Positions 1 through 8,987 of a DNA stretch of 50,836 nt are shown in pieces (the first letter of the stretch is position 1; each line of letters begins with the position of its first letter). A program made the translations under genes and the position numbers. The DNA is from Flavobacteriales bacterium (GTDB lineage: Bacteria > Bacteroidota > Bacteroidia > Flavobacteriales_D > Sanyastnellaceae), in the NCBI GenBank assembly GCA_947466425.1, contig CANIBZ010000016.1:1-50836 (forward strand), written 5' to 3'. Under the pieces are notes generated by a model. It was not told the origin of the DNA. It worked only from the letters and a program-made list of their open reading frames with translations, and did no database searches.

Positions 1-575
1 AAGAGGATGAGCAAGAGGTAAGAGATTTAGATTTTTTAGATAAATCAATTTTAGCGACTGCTGTTTCGAGTTCTATTTTTCTTGAGGTGAGTGAGGATGT
101 TGCGGAGCAAGATGCGGAGCAAGATTCTGCGAAAGATGCTTCGCAAGACCTTCCGGAGGACCTTTCGAAGAAACTTGAATTAGATGTTGCACAAGATGAT
201 GCATTGTTCACTTGGTTGAGGAGTGTGAGTGATGCGGAGGAAACAATAGAAAAGGTAAGAGAAGATAAGAAAGGGGAAGAAGAGGGAAGAAAATTGACAG
301 AGTCCGTTCAGCCGACTTTGAATTTGATAGAGAAATTTATTGCAACGGAGCCGCGCATTACTCCGGGGAAAGTAGAGCAATATACTGGAGTAAGTTTCGC
401 CAAGGATAGTTTAGAAGAAAACTTCGATTGGGTAACCGAGACCATGGCCAAATTGTATGCAACGCAAGGGAAAATAGACCGGGCGCGAAAGGCATACAAA
501 CGGCTGATTGAACTTCATCCGGAGAAAAAAATTCACTTCGAAAATCAACTAAAAGTCTTAAACCAAAGAAAATAA
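1..575 (+). CDS. TPR-type protein upstream of secG (5' partial)
   Basis: The frame is open from base 3, so the gene starts before the window; the GTG at 87 is only an internal Val codon. The last 50 residues (WVTETMAKLYATQGK, then RARKAYKRLIELHPEKK) look like one tetratricopeptide hairpin. From memory, this matches the C-terminus of the TPR/hypothetical protein that sits just upstream of secG and groESL in many Flavobacteriia. About 60 visible residues before this are acidic and low in complexity, with D-x-x-x units in a 12-bp period (111-194). Part of this is identical in DNA to the repeat array in the glycosyltransferase at 26321. The specific function is unknown; a TPR suggests protein-protein binding. 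I am confident that it is coding and fairly confident of the TPR end. Confidence 0.8.
   Translation, partial: EDEQEVRDLDFLDKSILATAVSSSIFLEVSEDVAEQDAEQDSAKDASQDLPEDLSKKLELDVAQDDALFTWLRSVSDAEETIEKVREDKKGEEEGRKLTESVQPTLNLIEKFIATEPRITPGKVEQYTGVSFAKDSLEENFDWVTETMAKLYATQGKIDRARKAYKRLIELHPEKKIHFENQLKVLNQRK
111..194 (+). repeat. Degenerate 12-bp in-frame repeats (D-x-x-x units)
   Basis: Seven 12-nt steps in codon register encode DAEQ, DSAK, DASQ, DLPE, DLSK, a degenerate KLEL and DVAQ. The DSAK unit (GATTCTGCGAAA) and the DASQ unit (GATGCTTCGCAA) are base-for-base the same as units in the 26477-26740 array. Bases 119-148 are a 30-nt exact match to 26701-26730. The flanking units have drifted, which suggests an older or decaying array. 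It may extend from further repeats upstream of the window. Confidence 0.85.
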
Positions 576-586
576 AGGATCTTCCT

Positions 587-615
587 TTGTTCCTCCTTGA
601 ATTCGTGTATCTTTG
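587..615 (+). promoter_or_regulatory. Bacteroidota-type promoter for secG
   Basis: TTG at 587-589 and TATCTTTG (TAnnTTTG) at 608-615 are separated by 18 nt, matching the primary sigma factor consensus of Bacteroidota. The box ends 23 nt before the secG ATG, predicting a short leader. Confidence 0.65.
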
Positions 616-638
616 TGGACTTCAAATTTTAATAAATC

Positions 639-965
639 ATGGAATTTATCGTAACCGTTTTAATCGTAATCGCAGCACTTCTACTTGGATTAGTAGTATT
701 AATTCAAAATCCAAAAGGAGGCGGACTATCGTCTGGCTTCGCAGGTAGCGCGCAAATTGGTGGAGTTAAGCGTACAGCAGACTTCTTAGAAAAAGCAACT
801 TGGTATTTAGGCCTCGCCTTATTTGTTCTTTGTTTAGCTTCTACCAGTCTATCAACTACTGCTCGCCCTGCGACAGAAGAAGAACAGCAGACTGAGCAAG
901 CAGAAGGTGGACAGCAGCAAGGTGGTGGTGACCAACAACAACAAGGACAACAACAGGGTCAATAA
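639..965 (+). CDS. secG: Protein translocase subunit SecG
   Basis: This is the small SecYEG translocon subunit that assists Sec-dependent export across the inner membrane. The 108-residue product has a first membrane helix at about residues 3-22, the hallmark cytoplasmic segment QNPKGGGLSSGFAG, and a second helix at about 52-70. The core is standard. The last 28 residues are an unusual Gln/Gly/Glu-rich tail, a common lineage-specific addition. It has its own promoter and a strong terminator, so it is probably transcribed separately from groESL. Confidence 0.95.
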   Translation: MEFIVTVLIVIAALLLGLVVLIQNPKGGGLSSGFAGSAQIGGVKRTADFLEKATWYLGLALFVLCLASTSLSTTARPATEEEQQTEQAEGGQQQGGGDQQQQGQQQGQ

Positions 966-984
966 TTGTCACAATAGCATTATT

Positions 985-1020
985 AAAATGTCAGTACTTC
1001 AAACTACTGACATTTTTTTT
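985..1020 (+). terminator. Rho-independent terminator after secG
   Basis: A perfect 9-bp stem, ATGTCAGTA / TACTGACAT (988-996 with 1005-1013), has an 8-nt loop and is followed by a run of eight T. Flanking A and T residues lengthen the stem. Confidence 0.9.
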
Positions 1021-1066
1021 GTCCTTTACTGACGAAAGTTCACACTAAACAAACAAAATCCCGCTT

Positions 1067-1096
1067 GGCACAAATAGTGACTACGACGGGCACAAA
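1067..1096. promoter_or_regulatory. Possible groESL regulatory direct repeat
   Basis: GGCACAAA occurs at 1067-1074 and again at 1089-1096. The 22-bp spacing, about two helical turns, would place both copies on the same DNA face. They lie 19-48 bp before the groES ATG. I see no TAnnTTTG box between the secG terminator and groES, so a dedicated stress promoter or regulator is plausible. No CIRCE inverted repeat is visible. This is a weak call. Confidence 0.3.
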
Positions 1097-1114
1097 CATT
1101 AAAATCAAACAAAC

Positions 1115-1390
1115 ATGTCAAATAACGTTAGACCACTAGGAGATCGCGTTTTGGTAGAGCCAGCAGCAGCTGAAACCACTACCCTTTCAGGAATAATCAT
1201 CCCTGAAACTGCGAAAGAAAAACCACAGAGAGGAACTGTAATCGCTGTTGGGCCAGGGAAAAAAGATGAGCCAACAACGGTTCAACCAGGAGACACCATT
1301 TTATACGGCAAGTATGCTGGAACAGAGATTAGCGTTGACGGAAAAGATCTTTTGATCATGCGCGAATCGGACATTTTTGCAATTGTTTAA
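1115..1390 (+). CDS. groES: Co-chaperonin GroES
   Basis: This is the 10-kDa lid of the GroEL folding chamber, working in the cytoplasm. The 91-residue length is normal. The sequence begins with [11 protein letters not shown], carries the mobile-loop region [16 protein letters not shown] (about residues 22-37) and the [10 protein letters not shown] segment, and ends with [15 protein letters not shown]-like residues typical of the family. It lies 20 bp before groEL, so the two are certainly one operon. Confidence 0.97.
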   Translation: MSNNVRPLGDRVLVEPAAAETTTLSGIIIPETAKEKPQRGTVIAVGPGKKDEPTTVQPGDTILYGKYAGTEISVDGKDLLIMRESDIFAIV

Positions 1391-1404
1391 TTATTAAAAT
1401 TTAG

Positions 1405-3039
<1,635 letters not shown>

Positions 3040-3057
3040 TTCCAATCCTAGACAAAC

Positions 3058-3088
3058 AAAAAATGGCGACCGAATGGTCGCCATTTTT
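3058..3088. terminator. Bidirectional terminator between groEL and the DUF3299 operon
   Basis: The stem AAATGGCGACC / GGTCGCCATTT (3061-3071 with 3076-3086) has a GAAT loop, T residues on the right and A residues on the left. It can stop groEL transcripts on the plus strand and the convergent operon on the minus strand. Confidence 0.9.
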
Positions 3089-3107
3089 ATTTCAACATAA
3101 AAAAAAT

Positions 3108-3647
3108 TTAAGGAGTGTATTCTGTTGCTCCTTGTAAGATGTAATTCATTTGATAAACGTCATCGGCATTCAAACTTAATTTTCCTTTGAACGTTAATCG
3201 TTCATCTGTTTTATAATTGCGGTGTTTACCCTCAAAGCGCAAATCAACTACTGATTCAGGACCACCACCCCCGCAAAAGAAACAATTCGCGTATGGAAAT
3301 TTCGATACCACATAAAAACCAGCGTCGTAGTCTACCGGAATCAAATATCCAGTAATAAAAACGTCTTTTCCCGAAACAGCTTTAACAGAGGCACCGAAAG
3401 TTGGTTTCCAATAATATGCATCCAACTCTTTCACGTAGATATCCTTGTATGTTACGTCAGACAAAGTCTTCCAAGTAATCTCTATAGGACCTTGTCCTTC
3501 CGGCAAATAAGGAACAATGGTACTCGGGACCGTTCCTAATTCAACTCGTTTGTAGGCGTGTGCCTTCAATTTTTCATTGCCTTCAGAAGCATTCAAGAAT
3601 AAAATTCCTGAGAAAACAAAAGCTAAAAATTTAATTGACTTAATCAT
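3108..3647 (-). CDS. DUF3299-family exported protein
   Basis: This product of about 179 residues starts at the ATG at 3647, giving a signal peptide (MIKSIKFLAFVFSGILFLNAS). The mature part contains the CFFCGGGGPESV motif of the DUF3299 family, a likely Cys-based metal or redox site, within a small beta-rich domain. The start overlaps the end of the upstream permease gene by 8 nt, indicating translational coupling. From memory, DUF3299 proteins are encoded with ABC ATPase and FtsX-like permease genes in zinc-regulated operons of gamma-proteobacteria. A periplasmic accessory role in metal handling is therefore an inference; the biochemical function is not known. Confidence 0.75.
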   Translation of the reverse strand: MIKSIKFLAFVFSGILFLNASEGNEKLKAHAYKRVELGTVPSTIVPYLPEGQGPIEITWKTLSDVTYKDIYVKELDAYYWKPTFGASVKAVSGKDVFITGYLIPVDYDAGFYVVSKFPYANCFFCGGGGPESVVDLRFEGKHRNYKTDERLTFKGKLSLNADDVYQMNYILQGATEYTP

Positions 3648-4944
3648 TTGAAAGTGTTTTTGAAATGTCCATAAAGAACGCACGTAACGCAGGCAACAAC
3701 GATGCCACCACTCCTAGTCCCAAAGTTATTCCAACTAAATAATATTCCTGTGGTAGGAAAATCATGGCGTTGAATTCATCGTGGAAGCTGTCTTTCGCCA
3801 TGTCTGATAGTAAAGTTATTCCAACACGACTTAGCACTAAACCAATGATTAGTCCGAGCGCAACCATAAAGAATCCTTCCAACAGAATAAGAATAAACAA
3901 CTGAATTCTTCTTCCACCTAACGTGCGAAGAATAGCCAACTCGTATTGTCTTTCACGCAAAGCGTTATAGAGTGAAATGAATACGCTTAAGAATGAGATG
4001 ATCATGATAAGAATAGCTACAGCTTTCACAACGCTCATACCTATTCCGAAATTCTCATTTAGACGATTGATTTCAATAGCTGGCAAAGCCAATTGCATGT
4101 TGGTATTCTTCACCAACTGCGGCAGAATCATGGGTGCCATTGGAAGTCGTTTGATGAGTAGATAAGCTGTTACTTCTCGATCTTCTTCATGAGCGTGCTC
4201 GTCTTCTGCGTGATCATGTCCTTCTTCTGCTGCGTGCTCGTCGGTATGTTCAGCATGAGTAGCTTCAGCATCATGTTCTTCGGCAGAAATAATTCCGGCA
4301 TGGGCAGACTCTTCGTGATCGCCGTGATCATGAACCTCCCACACGGACTCGACTGGTGTTAGAATCAAACGATCAATAACAGTCCCACTAGCCTCGTATA
4401 TACCCACTACTGTGAATAGTTGATCGTGACCTTCCTCTACTTCACCCTCTTTATCTAGACCATGATTACTCTTGAAGGTTTGCCCTAACTTCAATCCCAA
4501 TTCTTTTGCTGCATAACTACCGACTGTAACATCAAATGGGGTTTCAAAAACTTTTCCTTCCTTCAATTTCACTCCATAAAATTCAGCGTAGCGCGGGGTT
4601 GTTCCTACAACTCTCCAACCTTCGTAATTATCGCCATACGCCAATGGAATCGCTTCTTTAATTGTTGGGTTCTTTATTATTCTTTGAGCTTCGGAAACTT
4701 TAATATTCCCTGTTGGAGCGTCTATGTGGTAGACGTTAGCCAAAATTAATTGTAACGGACTTCCCTTTGCGCCAAGAACAAAATCTATGTCTTTGATGTT
4801 CTTGTCGAACTTTTCACTCAGTTGATTTTCCAACAATAACATCATGGAAATGATGCCAACTCCGAACGACAACAGCAATAGCGATAACGTTGTTGCTCCC
4901 GCCTTTTGCCAGCAATTTTTCCATGCAATAAAAAATAGTTTCAT
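3640..4944 (-). CDS. FtsX/MacB-type ABC permease with His-rich loop
   Basis: This inner-membrane ABC permease of 434 residues has an N-terminal membrane helix (about 15-38), a large periplasmic domain (about 40-290) and three C-terminal helices in the FtsX domain. The motif YNALRERQYELAILRTLGG is typical of LolCE/MacB permeases. An unusual insertion at about residues 205-265 is packed with His, Glu and Asp (for example HDHGDHEESAHAG and EEGHDHAEDEHAHEED), which suggests Zn, Ni or Cu binding in the periplasm. The ATPase gene lies 12 bp upstream and the DUF3299 gene overlaps downstream. The transported substrate cannot be read from the sequence; a metal or a metal-sensing role is inferred from the loop. 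Confidence 0.85.
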   Translation of the reverse strand: MKLFFIAWKNCWQKAGATTLSLLLLSFGVGIISMMLLLENQLSEKFDKNIKDIDFVLGAKGSPLQLILANVYHIDAPTGNIKVSEAQRIIKNPTIKEAIPLAYGDNYEGWRVVGTTPRYAEFYGVKLKEGKVFETPFDVTVGSYAAKELGLKLGQTFKSNHGLDKEGEVEEGHDQLFTVVGIYEASGTVIDRLILTPVESVWEVHDHGDHEESAHAGIISAEEHDAEATHAEHTDEHAAEEGHDHAEDEHAHEEDREVTAYLLIKRLPMAPMILPQLVKNTNMQLALPAIEINRLNENFGIGMSVVKAVAILIMIISFLSVFISLYNALRERQYELAILRTLGGRRIQLFILILLEGFFMVALGLIIGLVLSRVGITLLSDMAKDSFHDEFNAMIFLPQEYYLVGITLGLGVVASLLPALRAFFMDISKTLSND

Positions 4945-4956
4945 ATTGAATTGTGG

Positions 4957-5604
4957 TTAGAGTTTAGGAGCTGTTAATTCGATGTGCTGCTTCACTTCAT
5001 CTTTCAGTCGATTGTCGTGAGTAACAATGAGCAGGGCAGCTTTCAGGGCATGCGTTTGCTCGCGCAGTAAGTTCAATACCTCACGCGCGTTTTCATCATC
5101 AAGCGCGCTCGTTGGCTCATCGGCAAGAATTAGGGAAGGGTTATTTAGCAAGGCGCGCGCAATGGCCACGCGCTGTTGTTCTCCTACACTCAACGTTGAT
5201 GTTTTTTTATTTTTTTTTGAAAGAATATTCAAACGGTCCAACATTTTTTCAGCATCTGATTTCGATACTTTATTGTTGGAAAAATAGGGTGCCAAAAGAA
5301 TGTTATCCATGACAGAAAGAGACTGAACAAAATGCGACGTTTGAAACACCACACCAATATTCTTCCCTCTAAAACGATCCAAGGAAGCACCGTTCAGCGA
5401 ATTCAACTTCACACCATTCACTTCAACTTCTCCAGAAGTTGGCTTTCTCAATCCGGCGAGCAAATGAAGTAAGGTCGTTTTACCTGTACCGCTGTTTCCC
5501 AAAATTAACAATTCGCTATTTTCCTCGGCTTGAAACGAAGGGAAAATGAGGTTCGGTCCTTTGGAAAAGGTGTATGTTAAATTACTTGTTTGTATGATTG
5601 CCAT
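4957..5604 (-). CDS. ABC transporter ATPase (LolD/MacB type)
   Basis: This is the cytoplasmic ATP-hydrolysing subunit for the permease encoded 12 bp downstream. Its 215 residues show Walker A GNSGTGKTT (about 36-44), the Q-loop region VFQTSHF, the signature LSVGEQQRVAIARAL (about 137-151), Walker B LILADEPTSALD and the H-loop VTHD. This is the compact LolD/MacB type that pairs with FtsX-like permeases and usually drives mechanotransmission or lipoprotein or substrate release rather than channel import. It is the first gene of a three-gene minus-strand operon. Confidence 0.93.
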   Translation of the reverse strand: MAIIQTSNLTYTFSKGPNLIFPSFQAEENSELLILGNSGTGKTTLLHLLAGLRKPTSGEVEVNGVKLNSLNGASLDRFRGKNIGVVFQTSHFVQSLSVMDNILLAPYFSNNKVSKSDAEKMLDRLNILSKKNKKTSTLSVGEQQRVAIARALLNNPSLILADEPTSALDDENAREVLNLLREQTHALKAALLIVTHDNRLKDEVKQHIELTAPKL

Positions 5605-5668
5605 AATTGGGCACTAAGTTAATGGCTAACTCGGAAATTTTATGCACTTTTGTGGGAATCTGAAGACC

Positions 5669-6052
5669 ATGAAATTTCGAAGAAGACTTTTACTTTTTGC
5701 AACAGGCCTAACCATTGGTTGTTTGCTTGTATTTATGATGTTCCCAAACTACGACTGGTTGGGATGGCTTCCCGGAAAACAAATCATGAAACAGATCCAA
5801 TCTTCAAAAACATTGGTTACCAACCATGGGAAATGCCGTATGGATTGTCAAGGAATTTCCATGGAGAATTTCGAGTCTGCAAAATGGCAGGGTGAAGTTG
5901 ATTTTTCGAAGTCAGATGCACAGAATAATCCGAAGCGTTATTTCCTTTCACACAATAACGTGAATTATATCATACTCTGCACCGACTCTACAGTTACCGT
6001 TGCAGAAGCAAGTCGAGAAGGTGAAAAAACAAAATGTGATTGTGCACCATGA
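5669..6052 (+). CDS. DUF4258-family membrane-anchored protein
   Basis: I chose the ATG at 5669 over the one at 5642 because it begins with MKFRRR followed directly by a membrane helix (LLLFATGLTIGCLLVFMMF), the usual family start. The 127-residue product then has a periplasmic domain with ESAKWQGEVDFSKSD and several Cys (CRMDC near the middle, CDCAP at the end). The layout fits Bacteroidota DUF4258 proteins, whose function is unknown. The stop codon overlaps the amidohydrolase start (ATGA), so it belongs to the 5669-8286 operon. Confidence 0.7.
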   Translation: MKFRRRLLLFATGLTIGCLLVFMMFPNYDWLGWLPGKQIMKQIQSSKTLVTNHGKCRMDCQGISMENFESAKWQGEVDFSKSDAQNNPKRYFLSHNNVNYIILCTDSTVTVAEASREGEKTKCDCAP

Positions 6053-7230
6053 AAGCGTTAATTAAAGAACTTTCAGAAAAATATTTCGATGAGATTGTTT
6101 CCATGCGCAGATATATCCATGCTCATCCGGAACTTTCTTATCAGGAAAAAAACACTTCCGCATTTGTTGCCAAACGCCTTACCGAATGGGAAATTCCTTA
6201 CACCGAGAACATCGGAGGATTTGGCATTCGTGCAGAAATAACAGGATATCTTTCCTCTAAGAAATCCATTGCATTGCGCGGAGATATGGATGCTCTTCCC
6301 ATAACTGAAGACAATGACCTTCCATTTAAAAGTACAGTAGACGGTGTTATGCACGCTTGTGGTCACGATGTGCACACAGCGTCTTTGCTTGGAGCTGCGA
6401 AAATTTTGAATGAAACAAAAGCACATTGGGGCGGTGTGGTCACTTTAGTTTTTCAACCTGCCGAAGAGGTTTTGCCGGGTGGCGCATTATTGATGATGAA
6501 AGACGGATTGTTTCGAGATGAAAAACCAAACGGAATTTTCGGTCAACATGTATTTCCTGAATTGCCTGCTGGCAAAGTAGGCTATCGTGCAGGAGCATAC
6601 ATGGCTTCTACCGATGAACTTTATGTTACGATTAAAGGAAAAGGCGGACATGGCGCGAAGCCAGACCAATGCATTGATCCTATTCTCATTGCTTCACACT
6701 TACTTATCGCCTTGCAGCAAGTGGTTTCAAGATGGAGCAATCCGCAAATGCCTACAGTTCTTTCCTTCGGGAAAATAATTGGAAATGGCGCCACGAATAT
6801 TATTCCCAATGAAGTTAAATTGGAAGGGACTTTCCGCACATTTTCAGAATCGTGGCGAACATTAGCACATGAAAAAATTATAGCATTAGCGAAAGGTTTA
6901 GTTGAAGGAATGGGCGGAAGCATTGACTTCCATATTGAAAAAGGATATCCTGTGGTATACAACAATCCTGAATTAACGGAACGAGCTATAGCTCAAGCGA
7001 AAGATTATTTGGGTGAAGACAATGTGATTGACTTGGATATGCGAACCACAGCAGAAGACTTCGCCTACTATTCGCAACAAATGCCCGGATGCTTCTATCG
7101 CCTAGGTACTTCGAACGATGACGGCACATTGACCGCTCCTGTTCACAACAGCAAATTCGCTGTCAATGAAAACGCATTAAAAATTGGAATGGGCTTGCTC
7201 GCGTGGCATGCCATTCAAGAATTAAAATAG
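6049..7230 (+). CDS. M20-family amidohydrolase/carboxypeptidase
   Basis: This metal-dependent hydrolase of N-acyl amino acids or related amides has 393 residues. Motifs of the M20D group include GDMDALPI, HACGHDVHT (metal ligands), the catalytic PAEE pair, HGAKPDQ in the dimerisation domain, and RTTAEDFAYY near the end. The ATG at 6049 overlaps the previous stop by 4 nt, which makes the upstream TTG at 6040 unnecessary. No signal peptide is seen, so it is cytoplasmic. It ends 3 nt before the NeuB-type gene. The true substrate (hippurate, acyl-amino acid or peptidoglycan-derived amide) cannot be told. Confidence 0.9.
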   Translation: MKALIKELSEKYFDEIVSMRRYIHAHPELSYQEKNTSAFVAKRLTEWEIPYTENIGGFGIRAEITGYLSSKKSIALRGDMDALPITEDNDLPFKSTVDGVMHACGHDVHTASLLGAAKILNETKAHWGGVVTLVFQPAEEVLPGGALLMMKDGLFRDEKPNGIFGQHVFPELPAGKVGYRAGAYMASTDELYVTIKGKGGHGAKPDQCIDPILIASHLLIALQQVVSRWSNPQMPTVLSFGKIIGNGATNIIPNEVKLEGTFRTFSESWRTLAHEKIIALAKGLVEGMGGSIDFHIEKGYPVVYNNPELTERAIAQAKDYLGEDNVIDLDMRTTAEDFAYYSQQMPGCFYRLGTSNDDGTLTAPVHNSKFAVNENALKIGMGLLAWHAIQELK

Positions 7231-7233
7231 ACT

Positions 7234-8286
7234 ATGAGTTTAACTGATTTTCTTTACAATTACGATTCGAAAAAAATCGTCCGACCTTTCATTATTGCTG
7301 AAGCCGGAGTGAATCACGAAGGTTCTATGGACTTGGCGAAAAGACTCATTGACGAAGCTGCCGAAGGTGGTGCAAATGCGATAAAGTTTCAGACTTATAA
7401 GGCTGAAACTATTGCAAGCAAAGACAGTCCATATTATTGGGACATTACCAAAGAACCTACACGCAGTCAGTTTGAATTATTCAAGAAATACGACAAATTC
7501 TGGAAGAAAGAATTCGAGCAACTGGCGCGCTATTGCGAAGAAGTTGGAATAGAATTTTTGAGTACTGCCTTCGATGTAGAAAGTGCAAATTTCTTGAACG
7601 ACTTAATGTCTGTTTATAAAATTTCAAGTTCAGACATTACAAATCTTCCGTTCATAGAGCACCAATGCAAATTTGGTAAGCCCATTATTTTAAGCACAGG
7701 CGCTTCCTACAAATGGGAGGTTCAGCAGGCCGTTGAAACCATTGAGAAATATGGAAACAAGCTGTGTTTAATGCACTGTGTGTTGAATTATCCTACACCT
7801 GATCCGAATGCGCATTTGGGTATGATCAAGGATTTGATTTCCACCTTTCCTCAGGCGGTTCCGGGGTATAGCGATCACACCCTTCCTAAGGATATGCATA
7901 CGCTTGAGGTTGCAACGCTATTGGGCGCAACAGTATTAGAAAAACACTTCACACACGACAAGACCCTGCCGGGTAACGACCATTATCATGCGATGGATAA
8001 GGAAGATTTAAAGCACTTCCATTCACGTATAGCGAGAACTGTTGAATTGTTGGGTGGATTTGAATTAACTGCCATTGATGACGAAGCTCCTGCACGTGCA
8101 AATGCAAGAAGAAGTTTAGTGGCTGCGAAAGCTATGCCTGCTGGGCACGTTGTAACATTTGAAGATCTAACATGGAAGCGTCCCGCTAGTGGAATTTCAC
8201 CGAAAGACATTTCACAATTGATTGGAAAACAAACAGCGCAAGACATCGCTGAAGACGACGTATTGCGCTGGAATATGTTTCGTTAA
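7234..8286 (+). CDS. neuB: NeuB-type sialic/nonulosonic acid synthase
   Basis: This enzyme condenses phosphoenolpyruvate with an N-acyl amino sugar to make a nine-carbon acidic sugar (sialic, legionaminic or pseudaminic acid). The 350 residues begin the TIM barrel with FIIAEAGVNHEGSMDLAKRLI, followed by ANAIKFQTYKAE, FLSTAFD, KISSSDITNLPF, SDHT and GATVLEKHFT. The C-terminal antifreeze-like (SAF) domain starts near RRSLVAAKAMPAGHVVTFEDL. It lies 3 nt after the amidohydrolase gene. No neuA, neuC or transferase genes for such sugars lie nearby, so the exact product is open. Confidence 0.88.
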   Translation: MSLTDFLYNYDSKKIVRPFIIAEAGVNHEGSMDLAKRLIDEAAEGGANAIKFQTYKAETIASKDSPYYWDITKEPTRSQFELFKKYDKFWKKEFEQLARYCEEVGIEFLSTAFDVESANFLNDLMSVYKISSSDITNLPFIEHQCKFGKPIILSTGASYKWEVQQAVETIEKYGNKLCLMHCVLNYPTPDPNAHLGMIKDLISTFPQAVPGYSDHTLPKDMHTLEVATLLGATVLEKHFTHDKTLPGNDHYHAMDKEDLKHFHSRIARTVELLGGFELTAIDDEAPARANARRSLVAAKAMPAGHVVTFEDLTWKRPASGISPKDISQLIGKQTAQDIAEDDVLRWNMFR

Positions 8287-8290
8287 ACTT

Positions 8291-8983
8291 TTAGATGTTG
8301 ATGTTCCCCGAGAAGGAATCGTCCATTTGATTTCCTTGCTCGTCTTCGAAGAAGTATATTTTAATTAAAGCAGTATCGCGAAGGAAATCTATCTTTCCAA
8401 TTTCAAAGCGATTCACTTTGATACCCGTTCTTTCTTCAATATCCGCCTTCATTTCCTCTTCTCTTCCTACTTTGATTAGGTCAATTTTTTCATAAACAAT
8501 AATCTTCTGTGCTTCATGGCGCAACAACCATACACGCTCTAAACCGTAGGTTGCGCCAATAATAACAAGATTGGCAAAAGACAATTCCACCAAGGAAATT
8601 TTCTTATTGATTAACGCATTCATCACAGACATTCCAATGACTACAAACAAGTAGGTCATTTCTTTAATTGGAATAGCATCTGTGCGGTAGCGAATAATTC
8701 CGAATACAGCAAACAATCCGAGCGCAAAACCCATTTGAAGCTTTACACTTTCTAGCATGAAACACATGAGGAAAATGGTTAAACTAAAGAGCAAATAAGT
8801 GAACAGAAAATCTTTTCTTTTTGCAATTGGGTAATAGATTGCTCGAACTAAAAGCAACACAAATAGCATGTGCACTGACAAACGAATTATCAGTCCTAGA
8901 AAATCTTCCAAGTGAATAAATTTCATTCCTCCCATTGGGTCAAAATCTGACAGCAAAAAAATTGCATTAAATGTATCTGACAT
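8291..8983 (-). CDS. DUF4956 membrane protein paired with VTC
   Basis: This 230-residue inner-membrane protein has about four helices between residues 25 and 150, then a soluble domain of about 75 residues. The segment GFALGLFAVFGIIRYRTDAIPIKEMTY, read here in two parts (GFALGLFAVFGIIRYR and TDAIPIKEMTY), is the hallmark of DUF4956. Genes of this family commonly sit next to VTC-domain polymerases, as here (4 nt apart). A partner in polyphosphate production or transport is inferred; no activity is established. Confidence 0.8.
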   Translation of the reverse strand: MSDTFNAIFLLSDFDPMGGMKFIHLEDFLGLIIRLSVHMLFVLLLVRAIYYPIAKRKDFLFTYLLFSLTIFLMCFMLESVKLQMGFALGLFAVFGIIRYRTDAIPIKEMTYLFVVIGMSVMNALINKKISLVELSFANLVIIGATYGLERVWLLRHEAQKIIVYEKIDLIKVGREEEMKADIEERTGIKVNRFEIGKIDFLRDTALIKIYFFEDEQGNQMDDSFSGNINI

Positions 8984-8987
8984 AATC

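Noticed and set aside
1065-1082. Sigma-54 promoter (TTGGCAC) before groES
   Set aside because: The -24-like TTGGCAC is present, but no GC-containing -12 element lies at the required spacing.
5642-5668. Earlier ATG for the DUF4258 protein
   Set aside because: The extra nine residues would put polar sequence before the anchor helix. The ATG at 5669 fits the family start better.
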